Notes: a model not told the origin generated them from the letters alone. A stretch of 64,000 nucleotides of DNA from Thermoplasmatales archaeon (GCA_026127925.1 JAJSLM010000007.1:26163-90162), one strand, 5' to 3'. Positions 35,101-44,514 are shown, counted from the first letter of the stretch. Numbers and translations are program-made.

Positions 35101-35283
35101 TAGATATCCTAAGGATATTGATTCATTATGTTATAAAGATTATCCACTTATTAAAAACAAAACTTTTTTTTTTCAGTTGTGGTATGGTGTAGATCGGCGT
35201 TCTCCCGGAAGATAAAGATCGTATATATTGATAATGGGAATAGAATGATATAATAAACGGTATTTACTATATTGTAAAGGTAA

Positions 35284-35661
35284 ATGAATCCATCAAAAGA
35301 ATTTTGGAATAGCATTACAGATGAATTATTGACACTGGAACGGCCCTTGGTAATAAGGAAACTCGATCAGGAAGGAAACCCTATTCCAGATATTGGTGAG
35401 AGTGGGCTATTCTCAAGATCCATAGGGGAATATCATGGCCAGATTGCGGACTGGAGGGCAAGTATCCACAATAGCCAAAAAGGTATCCATGCACTTGAAT
35501 ACAATGATTTTTACAAGCTGCACATAGACAAATATGATCCCAAGAAGAATCCTGTAGGTCACCTACTCCACGACAGTCCCGGGACGATTATCCTCGCGCT
35601 TTTGTCCGTTCTCTTGTTTATACCGTTGCTGAGGAAACGACGTAGGCCTCCATTATTGTAA
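35284..35661 (+). CDS. hypothetical tail-anchored membrane protein
   Basis: A 125-residue protein with a soluble N-terminal domain (1-about 100) and one C-terminal membrane helix (TIILALLSVLLFIPLL, about 101-116) followed by an Arg-rich end (RKRRRPP), the plan of a tail-anchored protein with its C-terminus held by positive charges. The soluble part contains GEYHGQIADWRASIHN and HIDKYDPKKNP with several His/Asp residues. I do not recognise it. It stands alone, with A/T-rich TATA-like sequence upstream, convergent with the DUF6015-like gene. Confidence 0.62.
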   Translation: MNPSKEFWNSITDELLTLERPLVIRKLDQEGNPIPDIGESGLFSRSIGEYHGQIADWRASIHNSQKGIHALEYNDFYKLHIDKYDPKKNPVGHLLHDSPGTIILALLSVLLFIPLLRKRRRPPLL

Positions 35662-35666
35662 CAAAA

Positions 35667-36035
35667 TTAAGTTTCGTTATTCTCGATTTCCTTGAAGATT
35701 TGTTCGTATATGTCACCCTGGATCTCCGGAACATTCTTGGGTTTTGATGCGTTGTATATGTTCTCTTTATTATAGACCCATTGGTTAATACGCCATGAGC
35801 GTCCCTTAACAATATTGACTTCTTCCCTGTGCGTTTCCAAGAATCCATATTCCTCTAAATTATAAAAGACGTCGCGTTCAGGAGCGGAGAGAACATTGTC
35901 CAAGACGTAATCTTCATAACCAAAAAATGAAAGGATAAAGTCGCAGAGTTCCTCAATGTCTCCAGTGACCATCCCTTTCTGCCCGTAAGTGTTTTCAAGC
36001 GCCTTTATCAAAACATCTCTGGTCAAAACGGACAT
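35667..36035 (-). CDS. DUF6015-like archaeal protein
   Basis: A 122-residue soluble protein resembling a small archaeal family: an N-terminal helical domain (LTRDVLIKALENTYGQKG), a conserved ILSFFGYEDYVLDNVL core, then a winged-helix-like segment with DVFYNLEEYGFLETHREEV and GRSWRINQWVY. Such a layout suggests a DNA- or RNA-binding role, but no function is established that I know of. The family call is from memory and moderately secure. Its first codons overlap the small frame upstream. Confidence 0.65.
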   Translation of the reverse strand: MSVLTRDVLIKALENTYGQKGMVTGDIEELCDFILSFFGYEDYVLDNVLSAPERDVFYNLEEYGFLETHREEVNIVKGRSWRINQWVYNKENIYNASKPKNVPEIQGDIYEQIFKEIENNET

Positions 36036-36162
36036 GGAATCTTTTCTTCATTCCTTTCAAGTAATTAATCTTTCGTCTTACGATATTCGGATTGTATGGG
36101 TATCTAAAATCTTCCATATTGAAGGTGATCGGAGATCCCTGCTTCATCAATGGTGCCCTCAT
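35995..36162 (-). CDS. possible 55-residue basic protein upstream of and overlapping the DUF6015-like gene
   Basis: A 56-codon frame with ATG at 36162 encodes a basic peptide with ITFNMEDFRYPYNPNIVRRK and NYLKGMKKRFHV. Composition (Tyr, Asn, Pro and basic residues in order) looks like real protein rather than shadow sequence. It overlaps the next gene by 41 nt in another frame. A 15-codon frame starting with ATGAGCAAAAAAATAGAA ends exactly at its start (TGAGG overlap), so a -1 frameshift in a longer gene is another reading. Confidence 0.4.
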   Translation of the reverse strand: MRAPLMKQGSPITFNMEDFRYPYNPNIVRRKINYLKGMKKRFHVRFDQRCFDKGA

Positions 36163-36340
36163 CTGCCATCTAAAGGCCTTACCCTATCTTCTATTTTTTT
36201 GCTCATAAGGTGTGAATTTCCTACTGCCTGTGGGTATGTGTGCTGTGTTACTTCAATCACTGTTATTCTCTTGCTCCAAATTGACAGGCATCACAAACTA
36301 AGTGGATTTTCCGCCCAAAATGTTGTAAGGATACAAGATT

Positions 36341-37288
36341 TTATAATTTGCGTGATATTATAGTTTCCGCAACAGAATTGGATAGTGCTTTAAATTTCAA
36401 TTCTCCTTTTGCATACGTAATCTCATTCTCTTTCAGCACCCTGTGATCCTGATTGATTAATACGCCACTGCCATAAACAACCTTGAAAATGTCATTATCA
36501 CCCAAGTGGAATTCTACAGTTTCCTCCGACTTTATAAAGTAATCCGAAATCTCAAAATTTTTATCATCAACTATTGTCTTCTTATAACCCCATGTATAGT
36601 CTGTTCGATTTTTATATTCTTCTCTCACCTGCTCCATTTCCTTTTCGCTGTCAACTCCTATCCAGAAAGTGTCCTCTTTGTATGCTCCAATGAGCTTGGC
36701 TGCTGCCAGTTCTGGGAACGCTGTTCTTTCTATGTCCTTTTCAAGATACTCTCGTAAGAATACATCGAATATGCTTTTCTTTATATAATAAAGCCCTGCG
36801 TTCATGTAGTAATTTAGCAAGGGTTTTTCTTTAAAACTCCCTACTTGATCACCCAAAAGATCAACTATTCCAAAAGGGCTCCTCATCTTTATCGCGAATA
36901 TCACTAGACCGTACTGCGAAGCCCTAGAAAACTCTATGAATTTTTTAAGGTTGACATCCGTGACAGTGTCACCATTTCTCAATATAATGTCTTCTTCCCC
37001 GAACGTTGATATAAGATTCCTAACAGAATATAACGTTCCCATCGGTTTTTCTTCTTTAAGATAATGCATTCTAATGCCCCTGCTCTCCTTTCCGTATCTC
37101 TCTTCAATCTTCTCGCCAAGGTGGCCAGAAAGCACATAAACGTCTTTTATTCCAACACCCGAGAAGTCAAGAAGCTGCCTGTCCATAATTGTGTATTCAT
37201 CCTTTATGGTTATTAGCGCTTTAGGAATGTTGTTTGCTACAGGCCTAAGTCTCTTTCCAAATCCGCCCGCTAAAATAGCTCCAATCAT
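36341..37288 (-). CDS. sugar nucleotidyltransferase (NDP-sugar pyrophosphorylase)
   Basis: A 315-residue protein with the nucleotidyltransferase fold: AILAGGFGKRLRPVANNIPK (4-23) is the nucleotide-binding loop, and NGDTVTDVN (about 104-112) carries the metal-binding Asp. It should make an NDP-activated sugar from a sugar 1-phosphate. About 85 C-terminal residues form a small extra domain of beta character that I cannot name; the usual hexapeptide helix is missing. It neighbours other sugar and surface genes on the same strand. Confidence 0.83.
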   Translation of the reverse strand: MIGAILAGGFGKRLRPVANNIPKALITIKDEYTIMDRQLLDFSGVGIKDVYVLSGHLGEKIEERYGKESRGIRMHYLKEEKPMGTLYSVRNLISTFGEEDIILRNGDTVTDVNLKKFIEFSRASQYGLVIFAIKMRSPFGIVDLLGDQVGSFKEKPLLNYYMNAGLYYIKKSIFDVFLREYLEKDIERTAFPELAAAKLIGAYKEDTFWIGVDSEKEMEQVREEYKNRTDYTWGYKKTIVDDKNFEISDYFIKSEETVEFHLGDNDIFKVVYGSGVLINQDHRVLKENEITYAKGELKFKALSNSVAETIISRKL

Positions 37289-37574
37289 TACAAGGTAAAC
37301 ATAATTGCTCTTTTTAATTTATGCACAAGCAAAATATATATTGTATTGTGTAAAGGGTAGAACTTCGCTAAGAATGAAATTCCTAAAGGTTCTTCCAAAC
37401 CCATCCTTGTTAAATGTTGAAGAATCTGGTTGGAATTTAAACAAAATTTCATGCGTTTGCATCAGAATAAGTCGAAGTAACGTATTTATAGGTATTCCCC
37501 TAAAACTTACCAATGCTACGAGGAATTTATGGGCATTGTAACTTTGCTGATACAAGGAAGAAAATAAACACGAA

Positions 37575-37736
37575 TTACTTTCCTTCCAAGCAATTTGGGC
37601 AAACGCAATCGTCTGATACGCTTGACAAAAAATCTCTTCTCCCCTTTGGCAAGTAAACTGAGCTGCACCAACATCCAGTTATTCCCCCACAAGTAAATTC
37701 TGTTCCACAAATGGCGCATACTTTCCTTTTGCTCAT
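37575..37736 (-). CDS. cysteine-rich CWC-type small protein
   Basis: A 53-residue protein with eight cysteines: CAIC at 7-10, C16, GCWC at 22-24, and CVCPNC at 44-49. The order C-x2-C...C...CWC...C-x-C-x2-C matches the cysteine-rich CWC family of small, probably zinc-binding proteins of unknown function. Its reading frame is opposed by longer open frames that lack any family features, and I consider those shadows. TTTTTAAAATTA about 25-33 nt upstream of the ATG fits a leaderless transcript. Confidence 0.75.
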   Translation of the reverse strand: MSKRKVCAICGTEFTCGGITGCWCSSVYLPKGRRDFLSSVSDDCVCPNCLEGK

Positions 37737-37863
37737 ACACGAATATATTAAAAATAATTTTAAAAAGTTTGTTGTTCTGGATTTGAATCGGCAGCAATTC
37801 TAAGAGTAGTGAATCTCTTTTGTCCAACCTCAAGATAACCTACCAGTTGAAATTGAAAGATGC

Positions 37864-39879
37864 TCAGATTGTTGTCTTCTGATACTTGAGCGGGATGTTT
37901 GAGTACATAGCATTCAATATATAACTGCTGAGTGTTATCGTCGGGTAGCTCTTTGGCATATGAATATAATACTTAGCTTCTAAGAAATGAATGTTTATTG
38001 CAGTCCAATTTACTTCAAAAACTATTGACCATTTGGTCCGAGATGTAAAGTTAAGATATACTGGATTGAAGTATGAAGAGAAAAATTTTGTGAAACTTGC
38101 ATTGTTGATATAGATCGGTGGCTCGGAGGGATTGTTTAGTCCGTTGTAGCCCCAGACACCACCGCTTAGCATAGACGAATCGATCAATATGAACATATTC
38201 GGTGTGTAATTTAACGACGTGTTGTAATACTTTCCAAGAAGTTCGGGTACTATTAGTGAGTAATTTGTTGAATTCCATAAATACCTTGTATACTCGAATG
38301 AACTGCTCTCGTTCATACCGTCGATCAAAATCCCGATCGTGTGATCCGTGGCAACACTAAAATTTTTGTTCATATGGGCAGTAGTCCAGTTTGCTGCAGC
38401 GTAATCATTCATACTAATACTCTGATTGTGTGAGGGCGTCACAGTGTTCCCTACAGTGTAAACAGTTGTTGCCGATGACAAAATGACTAAGATTAGAATT
38501 GCTGGCAGCACAATGTTCAGTTTGTATCTGCTTGATGAGTGCGCCCGTAAATAAACAACAAATCTCTTCCTTTCGTCTCTGAAAGAGTGGTTAATATTTT
38601 TCCAGGAGTATAATTCATCTTTCCACCTATTCTTATCTTTAGATTTTTTACTAAAGAGCCCCCATGATGTATCAATGATCTTATAAGATTCCAACAGGCC
38701 GAGAACGCCAATGGCCTCCACTATAGACATTGGTTCTACAAGATATTCGAAAAACCTACCCGGTAACAGAGCTAAATTTCTTGTTATGATTGAGTAGAAA
38801 AGAAATACGGACAGCGAAATGATCCAACCTAGTAGGAAAATGGAATACTTTTTGGAAGATAAAAAGACAAATCCAACTCCAATTAATTCAGCTATTCCCA
38901 CGAGTGGTAAGAATACTAATATACTGGTATACGACATGAACGAGGAGTAAAACGGTATTACCGCCAGTGCAGTTCCTGCTATTATTGTTGTCACGATCAC
39001 CGCAGTCTTGACAGTAATCGGTTTTCTTTCATGGCGGTAGACGGTACGATCTAAAATATTATTCAGTATACTTTTAATATTCTTTGACTGGATAGTAAAT
39101 AACAATGTTAAAAGAACAAAATAAGCTGTAACAATAAGCCATGCCGGTATTCCCAGGAATCCACTCGAGATGAAAAGTATCGTCTTCGATGCTACAAAGT
39201 ACCAGTATGAAAACATGGCAATTGAAAATATATATAGCGGCAAAAGGAACTTAATGGGTTCATTAATATCGTATTTGATCTTGTAAAATAAGAATATGCC
39301 TACTGTACCTACCAGATACATAAAAGTAGAAAGCTCATGGGACATAATCAGCAAGACAGATGAAACCAAGAATGGAAAAATGTAAACTTTTCTATCGATG
39401 TACTTAATTGCAAATAATACAGTCAACAGGCCAAAGAAGTGTCCAAAAACCAGTATAGAAGACATGGATGTTTGAAATGCTTGAATAGGATCTACTGCGA
39501 GGAGGAGGGCGCTTAACAAAGCAATCCTCAGATCCTTAGTTAAATATTCGGCAATGAAAAATATTAAAACAACGGTCAAACCCCCTAGGATCTGTGGAAC
39601 AGTCATCAACAGTTCGCGAACGCCTATGCCTGTCATTGAACTTAGCGAGTAAATCGTAACGTACATCACAGGGAAATCGCCGTAACCAGCACCGCCCCAA
39701 GGAGAAGGAAAGGTCGTCATTACGGAACCCTTTCTTACATAGTCCTGTAAAATTGTATAATATATACCAAAATCGTTACCCCAACCATAATTTCCGAATG
39801 TTGGGATCAACCTAATCAAAATAGCAAGCAAAGCTATTAATCCTAGGTATATAAATACATTTTTTCGCATTAATATCAT
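37864..39879 (-). CDS. polytopic GT-C type membrane glycosyltransferase, putative
   Basis: A 671-residue protein with about 12-13 helices in residues 10-460 and a large extracytoplasmic C-terminal domain (about 480-671) rich in Asn-X-Ser/Thr sequons. An Asp in the first outside loop (WGNDFGIYY, about 35) and the following FPSPWGGAGYGDFP resemble the acidic loop of GT-C enzymes such as STT3, Dpm-donor mannosyltransferases and PMTs. The C-terminal sequons suggest it is itself glycosylated. It lies with an NDP-sugar synthase and an epimerase, so a role in N-glycan or surface polymer synthesis is plausible. Confidence 0.68.
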   Translation of the reverse strand: MILMRKNVFIYLGLIALLAILIRLIPTFGNYGWGNDFGIYYTILQDYVRKGSVMTTFPSPWGGAGYGDFPVMYVTIYSLSSMTGIGVRELLMTVPQILGGLTVVLIFFIAEYLTKDLRIALLSALLLAVDPIQAFQTSMSSILVFGHFFGLLTVLFAIKYIDRKVYIFPFLVSSVLLIMSHELSTFMYLVGTVGIFLFYKIKYDINEPIKFLLPLYIFSIAMFSYWYFVASKTILFISSGFLGIPAWLIVTAYFVLLTLLFTIQSKNIKSILNNILDRTVYRHERKPITVKTAVIVTTIIAGTALAVIPFYSSFMSYTSILVFLPLVGIAELIGVGFVFLSSKKYSIFLLGWIISLSVFLFYSIITRNLALLPGRFFEYLVEPMSIVEAIGVLGLLESYKIIDTSWGLFSKKSKDKNRWKDELYSWKNINHSFRDERKRFVVYLRAHSSSRYKLNIVLPAILILVILSSATTVYTVGNTVTPSHNQSISMNDYAAANWTTAHMNKNFSVATDHTIGILIDGMNESSSFEYTRYLWNSTNYSLIVPELLGKYYNTSLNYTPNMFILIDSSMLSGGVWGYNGLNNPSEPPIYINNASFTKFFSSYFNPVYLNFTSRTKWSIVFEVNWTAINIHFLEAKYYIHMPKSYPTITLSSYILNAMYSNIPLKYQKTTI

Positions 39880-40081
39880 GAATCACTAACAAGGCTTAAA
39901 AGGTTTGCATTATATAATTGTATAGAACATTTATATAATTATAGTCTTTATTAGAGTTCATGAGGGAAAGTACACAGTTAATCGTAGTCAAATGTGACTA
40001 TCGCACAATTGCTCAGTGATCCTTTTCTTCAGCATGTGTTATCTGTAAATGGTCTCGTCTACTACATTGAACGAAGAACAG

Positions 40082-40858
40082 CTAAGGGTTTAAACTCCTA
40101 ACATATTCTTCGACTTTCTTTATTCCCTGTTCTAAAGGAGTGAAATCTTTTATTACCGGTTTGGTCGCAAATAGTGCTTCGGCTTCCTCCAGCACATAAG
40201 GTTGATATTTAACACTGATCTGTCTCCCTGTGGCCTTCTCGATCATATCAATCAGGTCATTTACTGAAGTACCTATGCCAGTCCCAACCTGATAATCGCC
40301 TGGTTCAATCTTTTCATTGGCTATTAGGTCTACCACTTTTTTCATATCTCCGACGTAAAAATAGTCCCTCTTGTGCCTGCCATCGCCGTAAACCACCGCC
40401 TCTTTACCCTCTATGGCAGCTCTAGTAAATAGGAATACTGAACCTTTCTGGCTTCCAGGGCCATAAATATTAAAAAATCTCAAAATATACGCCTTTGTGT
40501 TGTACAATTTCCTGTAAAGTTCTATCCATTGTTCGGAGTGAACTTTCGACAGAGAATATGGGTTGGTAGGCTTCGCGGAAGATCCAGAAGTAGGAAAGAC
40601 GAATGTGGATCGGTCCTTTCTCGCTTTATCAAGGAAGCGTAATGTTAGCGCTAAGTCGTCGTCAAAGTACTCATATGGCATCTCTATAGACTTTCTTATT
40701 AGTCCCCTGGCGGCCATATGAATTATTAGGTCAAAATGTCCTTGTGGAAGCTCATCACCTATGTCCATCCCAGATACTTCATAGTCGTTATTCTTTGTTA
40801 AGTAAGAGAAAATATGACCTCCTATGAAGCCCTTGTGGCCTGTTACTAAAATCCTCAT
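40082..40858 (-). CDS. NAD-dependent sugar epimerase/dehydratase (extended SDR)
   Basis: A 258-residue extended SDR protein. TGHKGFIGGHI (6-16) is the NAD-binding TGxxGxxG motif, IIHMAA the fourth strand, TSGSS the catalytic Ser/Thr, and YSLSK (YxxxK) the active site. RFFNIYGPGS is typical of UDP-glucose 4-epimerase and dTDP-glucose dehydratase relatives. It is about 50 residues shorter than classical GalE, at the C-terminal substrate domain. Substrate is probably a nucleotide sugar used by the neighbouring glycosyltransferase. Confidence 0.86.
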   Translation of the reverse strand: MRILVTGHKGFIGGHIFSYLTKNNDYEVSGMDIGDELPQGHFDLIIHMAARGLIRKSIEMPYEYFDDDLALTLRFLDKARKDRSTFVFPTSGSSAKPTNPYSLSKVHSEQWIELYRKLYNTKAYILRFFNIYGPGSQKGSVFLFTRAAIEGKEAVVYGDGRHKRDYFYVGDMKKVVDLIANEKIEPGDYQVGTGIGTSVNDLIDMIEKATGRQISVKYQPYVLEEAEALFATKPVIKDFTPLEQGIKKVEEYVRSLNP

Positions 40859-40913
40859 TGTGCCATGATTGATTGTATTCTATTAAATTGTTCCTTGAAA
40901 CGATTTTACTCGA

Positions 40914-42692
40914 CTAAAAGAATAGCACTGAAATCAATAAAACAACCATAAAAGCGACGATCATATAGACCATATACCAGCCGACTGAACTGTTCATAAA
41001 TCCTCTAGTAATCAGTCTACAAGCTCTGCGGTAGTTTATACCAACGACTATCATTGATGACCAAAAGACATCTACTACAGAAAGATTATGACCATATGTG
41101 TCTGTTTTTGTTCTCAGTATTTTTTTAAGCATTATCTTTATGTTACCGGAATATGCAAAAGAAGTGTATGGTGGCGAAACTGGAGATCCCCCATTCCACG
41201 CTGGCGCGATTCTGGTCTCGGGTCCCCTGAAAATCGCATACGCTACGAGCGAAAATACCGATATCAACAAAATAACGTAATCCGGAGAAATCAAACCGAA
41301 ATCTCCGGCACCGAATCTACTTTCGATCATGAGGCCTTTAAACACGAGAACGGACGGTATTCCTGAAAGAAATAATTGCGGGACTATCAAAACTGATAAT
41401 GCGAAAAGTGCTACAACCGCCAGACCCACGAAGAAAACAACGAAAGACTGTAGTTTCTCTGGATTTCCTACCTGTCTTCTGAACAAATTTGTAAAGAAGA
41501 AAATCTTAAGCATCGCGCCAGTCACCATACCTTCTGACACAGCTATTATCGAACCCGATATTATCGCGACTATTCCGGTATAGCCTCCAATGAAAGCTTG
41601 CATGAAGAACGATTCTAAGAGCATCCAAACAGCTAAGCCTCCAATTGTGGGAAACAGTCCGGAAAGAGAAATTATGCTCAACATGGTTCCAGCTCTTCCA
41701 AAGATGTTATTTTTGGTTCTCACTTGACTGAAGTACTCGCCTGAAGAGTTTCCCACGGCCAGGAAGAGACCGGTCTTCGAGAGCGAATGTGAAAATGTGA
41801 ATATTATTATCGTTACTAGTACAAATTGCTTAAGCAAAGCGTCTGAGGAAATCAGGAAGAGCCCGAATGCGGATAAAATTGCTGCCTGGTTCTCTATTGT
41901 ACTGAAGCCGCCAAGCATCTTCATGTTTTCAGAGATATATGCGTATATTGACGCAAAGAATATTGATATACCACCAATGACAAGAAAGATCAATCCTACG
42001 TAATACAACCCCGGACTTCCTACACTGATTTCTACCAATCTGAAGATAATGTATACACCCATAACCGTCATTGTTGCACTGAATATTGCAGAGGCACTTG
42101 CTGGCGCACTCCCGTGTGCTATAGGCAGCCATTCGCTTATCAAAAAGGGAGTCATGCCCATTTTTATGAGTGCCCCAAATCCGATTAAAATAAGAGGGAT
42201 TGCGCTGTGCAAAGATGCGAATGCGAATGTCGTAAATCCCGATAATGAAAATGCATACAGAATTCCCGCAATGAGGAATATGGTACTTAACTCACTAAAG
42301 ACCATAAATGTGAAAGCGGCGGGCGAATCTCGTTTGTTAAGTGCTATGATCAAGTAAGATGGAATAGACATAACCTCCCATCCCACAATGAGGAGTACGT
42401 AATTGTTGGCAGTTAAGATCACAAACATACCCAGTATTGTTACCGATAGGAGCGAGGGTAACCACTTCCCATAGCTTTCTCCATAAGACAGTGAATATAT
42501 GCCAACTATTATCCATACAATGGATACTATTAACGAAAAGTATGTAATTTCATTTCCAGGTTGGAACTGTAGATACCCGAATATAATCGATCCTGTCACT
42601 ATAAGGAGATAGGCAATTTTCTTGTTAATTAAAGAGAAGATAGCTGAGAGCCCAAAGATAACCAATGGTAAATACTGCAAGTCTGGTATCAA
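40914..42692 (-). CDS. hyfB: HyfB/NuoL-type antiporter-like subunit of Ehr complex
   Basis: A 592-residue proton/ion-translocating subunit with about 15-16 membrane helices. The Mrp/NuoL family features are the Glu in GWEVMSIPSYL (helix 5) and the Lys-rich helix 7/8 GFGALIKMGMTPFLISEWLP followed by HGSAPASASA. A C-terminal extension carries an extra helix after a cytoplasmic stretch, as in HyfB. It is the last gene of the operon, overlapping hyfI by 4 nt. Role: coupling electron flow in the complex to ion movement. Confidence 0.88.
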   Translation of the reverse strand: MIPDLQYLPLVIFGLSAIFSLINKKIAYLLIVTGSIIFGYLQFQPGNEITYFSLIVSIVWIIVGIYSLSYGESYGKWLPSLLSVTILGMFVILTANNYVLLIVGWEVMSIPSYLIIALNKRDSPAAFTFMVFSELSTIFLIAGILYAFSLSGFTTFAFASLHSAIPLILIGFGALIKMGMTPFLISEWLPIAHGSAPASASAIFSATMTVMGVYIIFRLVEISVGSPGLYYVGLIFLVIGGISIFFASIYAYISENMKMLGGFSTIENQAAILSAFGLFLISSDALLKQFVLVTIIIFTFSHSLSKTGLFLAVGNSSGEYFSQVRTKNNIFGRAGTMLSIISLSGLFPTIGGLAVWMLLESFFMQAFIGGYTGIVAIISGSIIAVSEGMVTGAMLKIFFFTNLFRRQVGNPEKLQSFVVFFVGLAVVALFALSVLIVPQLFLSGIPSVLVFKGLMIESRFGAGDFGLISPDYVILLISVFSLVAYAIFRGPETRIAPAWNGGSPVSPPYTSFAYSGNIKIMLKKILRTKTDTYGHNLSVVDVFWSSMIVVGINYRRACRLITRGFMNSSVGWYMVYMIVAFMVVLLISVLFF

Positions 42693-43351
42693 TTTGTTCC
42701 ACTCCCGGAGTTCTCTTTCAAACTATTATCTCCTTTCTTTGCCTCTAGAAGCGCTTTCAATACGGTATATGGCGAAGGTGGACACCCAGATATAAGGGCG
42801 TTATATCGCTCCTTTGGCAAAGGAGGATTACCAAGAATACCACCGCTGAGTGCGCAGGCGCCAAGGCCGATTACGAGCTTCGGTTCTGGCATAGCCTCGT
42901 ATGCAAGTTCTAGAGCCTTTTTCATTCCATCAGTCATTACGCCCATGACAACAAGAGCATCTGCGTGTCTTGGCGTATTCGTCATGAATATGCCCAGTCG
43001 ATTTGCATCGTATTGCGGTGAGAACAAGTTGAAGAATTCCATGTTGCATCCACTGCATGAACCAGTATCAATTGGAAAAACATAGAAAGATCGCTTGAAT
43101 ACGATTTCACTCCTTGAAATATAAAAAAGATTTTGATCTCCATTGGGGTGATAATTTGGAAGACATCTTCTGCAAAAAATACATTTTTCACTGTCCCATT
43201 TCTCATTTTTTATAGCGTCAGTTGGGCATTCAGCCTCTCCGCTGCCATAAATCCTAGAGGGCCACAATGGTGGGCTTTCCTCGTGGCTATATGGGAATTT
43301 TTCAGTCTTGATCCCTTTCTTGATCCCATTTAGAAACCAGAGATTACTCAT
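42689..43351 (-). CDS. hyfI: HyfI/NuoB-type Fe-S subunit fused to a half ferredoxin
   Basis: A 220-residue protein with two parts. Residues 30-80 hold one [4Fe-4S] motif made from C42 (ECP) and CIFCRRC (57-63), a shortened HyfH-like ferredoxin. Residues 90-205 form the NuoB/HyfI fold with C99, C102 (SCSGC), C166 (GACALSGG) and C190 (GCPPSP), the four ligands of the N2-type cluster. All eight cysteines are intact although the large subunit has lost its own. The fusion replaces a separate hyfH gene, which is absent. It overlaps hyfG and hyfB by 4 nt each. Confidence 0.88.
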   Translation of the reverse strand: MSNLWFLNGIKKGIKTEKFPYSHEESPPLWPSRIYGSGEAECPTDAIKNEKWDSEKCIFCRRCLPNYHPNGDQNLFYISRSEIVFKRSFYVFPIDTGSCSGCNMEFFNLFSPQYDANRLGIFMTNTPRHADALVVMGVMTDGMKKALELAYEAMPEPKLVIGLGACALSGGILGNPPLPKERYNALISGCPPSPYTVLKALLEAKKGDNSLKENSGSGTN

Positions 43352-44514
43352 TGAAACAGCACCGCCGCTTCAGAGATCCATATGCCAAAACTCTCCCAAT
43401 TGAAATGGAAATCCGTAAATATATTGCCGATCATTGATCTTTTGAACGCATTTATATTGGGAATGGAAGGGGAGGACAATTCTATGCGATCAATTGTGTT
43501 ATTAAGAATCTTCACATAGTAAAATAGATCACCTTGAGGGCTTTCTATTCTTGCCGCTCCCTCGCCATCTGAATTTTGAGGAAAATTAACGTCATCTTTT
43601 TGATCCTTTGGTTTTATGGACACAACTAGGTCTATGGAATCCAATATCTCCATGCTTCTTACGTAAAACCTGCCGAATGCATCTGGCTCATCAAATATTA
43701 CTGGCTCAAAACCCATGTTTTCGTAAGGTAAGGTTTTTGAATCTGTACGAGCGTCAACTCTATGTCCTGCTGCACGCGCTGCCGGGCCGATTAATTCATT
43801 GGTGTCTATTACTCCATTGTTCTGTAGTCTATTGAGGAATATCCTCGACTGCAACAGACTCTTAAAGATATCACTAAACTCTTTCCTGAGATCAAGCAGT
43901 TCATCGCTTACGTCATTGATACGAAAAGTTGCCGTGCCTATGCCGTTTGAGGAAAACATGTATCTATGGCCGGATAGGTTCCCAATTATCCTGGAGAGCT
44001 TCTCCTGTAAGTACGCTATTTGATTATGTGGTACACCAAATCCCGCAGGTTCACACATACGTTTTATTACCTCAAGATTGCTTCGGATTCTTTCGAGTTC
44101 GATCATCGCTATTCGTCTTTCTTTGGTTAGGTCGGATACCTCTATATCCAGGGCATCCTCAATGGCTGAACAGAAAGCTATTGAATGGCTTGCAGAATGA
44201 TATGCATTTATCCTTTCTATTCTTAAAAGGGCATCTGCCGGTTTAAGGCCATTTACAGTTATTCTTCTTAACTTTACTTCTGGATCTACGTCTATTCCCT
44301 TAATGACTTCCCCAGGCGTGTGTATATTAAACAACACAGATTCTAAGAGACCTCCGGTTGAAGGCCCATATAAGAAACCAAATTCTCCGGGCAGTTCTTT
44401 ATAATTTTCCTTTAACGATTCGGTTTTATTAGCTATCGTATTTTCTGTGATTCTGTGATAGGCCGTTTCCCCAACGTATCTTCCTGAAAACTCTCCAAAT
44501 TTATACCACTGCAC
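43348..44514 (-). CDS. hyfG: HyfG/NuoD-type large subunit without Ni-Fe ligands
   Basis: A 388-residue large-subunit homologue. The first Ni-ligand site of group 4 hydrogenases, ERICGIC, reads ERINAYH here (100-106), so both cysteines are gone. The C-terminal DPCxxC is replaced by SFGIWISEA, again without cysteine. The surrounding pattern (SASHSIAF, GFGVPHN, GHRYMF, AARAAGHRVDAR) is well conserved, so this is an intact protein that cannot hold a NiFe centre. It overlaps hyfF by 14 nt. It presumably supports a quinone- or other substrate-binding site beside the N2 cluster. Confidence 0.86.
   Translation of the reverse strand: MQWYKFGEFSGRYVGETAYHRITENTIANKTESLKENYKELPGEFGFLYGPSTGGLLESVLFNIHTPGEVIKGIDVDPEVKLRRITVNGLKPADALLRIERINAYHSASHSIAFCSAIEDALDIEVSDLTKERRIAMIELERIRSNLEVIKRMCEPAGFGVPHNQIAYLQEKLSRIIGNLSGHRYMFSSNGIGTATFRINDVSDELLDLRKEFSDIFKSLLQSRIFLNRLQNNGVIDTNELIGPAARAAGHRVDARTDSKTLPYENMGFEPVIFDEPDAFGRFYVRSMEILDSIDLVVSIKPKDQKDDVNFPQNSDGEGAARIESPQGDLFYYVKILNNTIDRIELSSPSIPNINAFKRSMIGNIFTDFHFNWESFGIWISEAAVLFQ

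Noticed and set aside
35989..36363. 124-codon plus-strand frame
   Set aside because: Antisense to the DUF6015-like gene and the small basic frame; composition is that of a shadow frame.
37305..37555. Open frames of about 78 codons on both strands left of the CWC gene
   Set aside because: Neither shows a recognisable motif and they overlap each other; left uncalled.
37516..37833. 105-codon minus-strand frame
   Set aside because: It covers the CWC gene in another frame; the eight ordered cysteines of the shorter frame are far better evidence.
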